Shown piece by piece: positions 63,446-64,000 of a stretch of DNA of 64,000 nucleotides (positions are counted from its first letter, which is position 1; each line of letters opens with the position of its first letter). A model generated the notes under the pieces. It saw only the letters and a list, made by a program, of their open reading frames with translations. It searched no databases and was not told where the DNA came from. The position numbers and the translations under genes are program-made. The DNA comes from Halobacillus karajensis (lineage in GTDB: Bacteria > Bacillota > Bacilli > Bacillales > Halobacillaceae). The DNA lies in NCBI RefSeq assembly GCF_900108515.1, contig NZ_FNWW01000003.1, positions 124,001 to 188,000 on the forward strand, given 5' to 3'.

Positions 63446-64000
63446 ATGAAAATTGGAATCATTGGAGCGGGTTCCATAGGATTATTGACAGGGGCCTATC
63501 TTGGGGAAAATCATGAGATTCATATGTTTGTTAGAAATGAAAGACAAAAGCAAATCCTTAAAACAGAAGGAATTGTTTGTGATGGTCTTCCAAGCCCCAC
63601 ATCCGTCCATGCCCACATGCACACAACGGTCCATGAAGGCTTTGATTTATGGATTGTTACAGTTAAACAACACAGCCTCCCAGCTCTTCTTGCTGAACAA
63701 CTGCCGAAGGATGCGCCCTATTTGTTTCTTCAAAATGGTATGGGGCACTTAGCAAAAATTCAAGAAACAAACCTAAGCAGCTATGTCGGTGTCGTAGAGC
63801 ACGGAGCCTTGGCAACAGCAGATAATAAGGTCTCTCACACTGGAAAAGGGAATATCCAATTGGCGGCGTTTACGCATGTGGAAGAACACGGTGTCCAACC
63901 CCTTGCGGAGACATTACATAGAAGAGACTTCCCGTTCATTCCACAGGAAGATTATGAGCGCATGCTAAAAAATAAAATCGTCATCAATACAGTTATCAAT
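63446..64000 (+). CDS. panE: 2-dehydropantoate 2-reductase, partial (runs off the end)
   Basis: First 185 codons of ketopantoate reductase (YlbQ), which uses NADPH to make pantoate for CoA synthesis. NADPH motif GIIGAGSIGLLTGAYL at residues 4-19, WIVTVKQHS near residue 71-79 (catalytic lysine), LQNGMGH near 96-102 and the NKIVINTVIN block at the cut end, part of the C-terminal domain with its catalytic lysine. GAGGAGAG precedes the ATG. Pairs functionally with coaD 8 kb upstream. Confidence 0.93.
   Translation, partial: MKIGIIGAGSIGLLTGAYLGENHEIHMFVRNERQKQILKTEGIVCDGLPSPTSVHAHMHTTVHEGFDLWIVTVKQHSLPALLAEQLPKDAPYLFLQNGMGHLAKIQETNLSSYVGVVEHGALATADNKVSHTGKGNIQLAAFTHVEEHGVQPLAETLHRRDFPFIPQEDYERMLKNKIVINTVIN

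Overview
The window reads as chromosome of a spore-forming, moderately halophilic Bacillaceae, most like Halobacillus or a close relative. This is inferred from gene order and protein families. The segments ktrC...rnjA-rpoY-ykrA-def-ykyA-pdhABCD-slp-SR1-speA-yktA-yktB-suhB, ylaF-ylaN-pycA-ctaBCDEFG and ylbB-ylbQ follow the Bacillus subtilis order almost gene by gene. Sporulation genes (ylaJ, ylbD, ylbJ, gerR-like) and a BCCT osmolyte carrier fit this. No rRNA, tRNA, CRISPR array, prophage or intact insertion sequence was seen.

Layout. 1-3.4 kb: cydAB (cytochrome bd oxidase) behind a Rex-type operator, then the KtrC potassium-channel gating protein. 3.7-12.2 kb: an accessory block placed between ktrC and rnjA. 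It holds a minus-strand pair (long low-complexity coiled-coil protein plus JAMM metalloprotease), a 13-cysteine acidic protein, a decayed repeat zone, a three-gene operon ending in a 471-residue coiled-coil protein, a DUF2817 peptidase-like protein and pyruvate oxidase. 12.3-22.5 kb: rnjA/rpoY, HAD phosphatase, peptide deformylase, YkyA lipoprotein and the pyruvate dehydrogenase operon. 22.7-30.4 kb: Slp lipoprotein, BCCT transporter, ArAE/DUF939 membrane protein, polysaccharide deacetylase, the SR1/SR1P dual-function RNA, arginine decarboxylase-type SpeA, nitronate monooxygenase-like protein and YktA. 30.5-36.6 kb: YktB, a YkzI-like peptide, SuhB, and YlaF/H/I/J/L, glutaminase and YlaN. 36.8-47.5 kb: pyruvate carboxylase and the caa3 oxidase operon. 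47.6-64 kb: two membrane or acetyltransferase genes, then ylbB-ylbQ with RicF, RsmD, CoaD, YlbJ, YlbK, YlbL, TmcAL, YlbN-RpmF, a crotonase-fold protein, GerR/RsfA, a GNAT and the start of panE.

Functional links. The window is rich in pyruvate-node and respiratory genes: PDH, pyruvate oxidase, pyruvate carboxylase, cytochrome bd and caa3, with Rex, CcpN and ResD-like control sites visible at some of them. Compared with the B. subtilis order, typA, ylaK (phoH-like), ftsW and ctaA are missing from their usual slots.

Most notable observations: (1) an SR1-type regulatory RNA with its 37-residue SR1P peptide and a perfect CcpN consensus site overlapping its promoter; (2) the uncharacterised accessory block around 3.7-9.1 kb, which could be a spore-surface or envelope assembly system; (3) a probable ATT start codon for ylbJ; (4) a crotonase-fold protein lacking both catalytic glutamates; (5) several decayed copies of two Bacillaceae intergenic repeat families; (6) a 25-residue highly basic mini-ORF upstream of rpoY-rnjA. 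All functions are read from sequence by eye; no database search was run.
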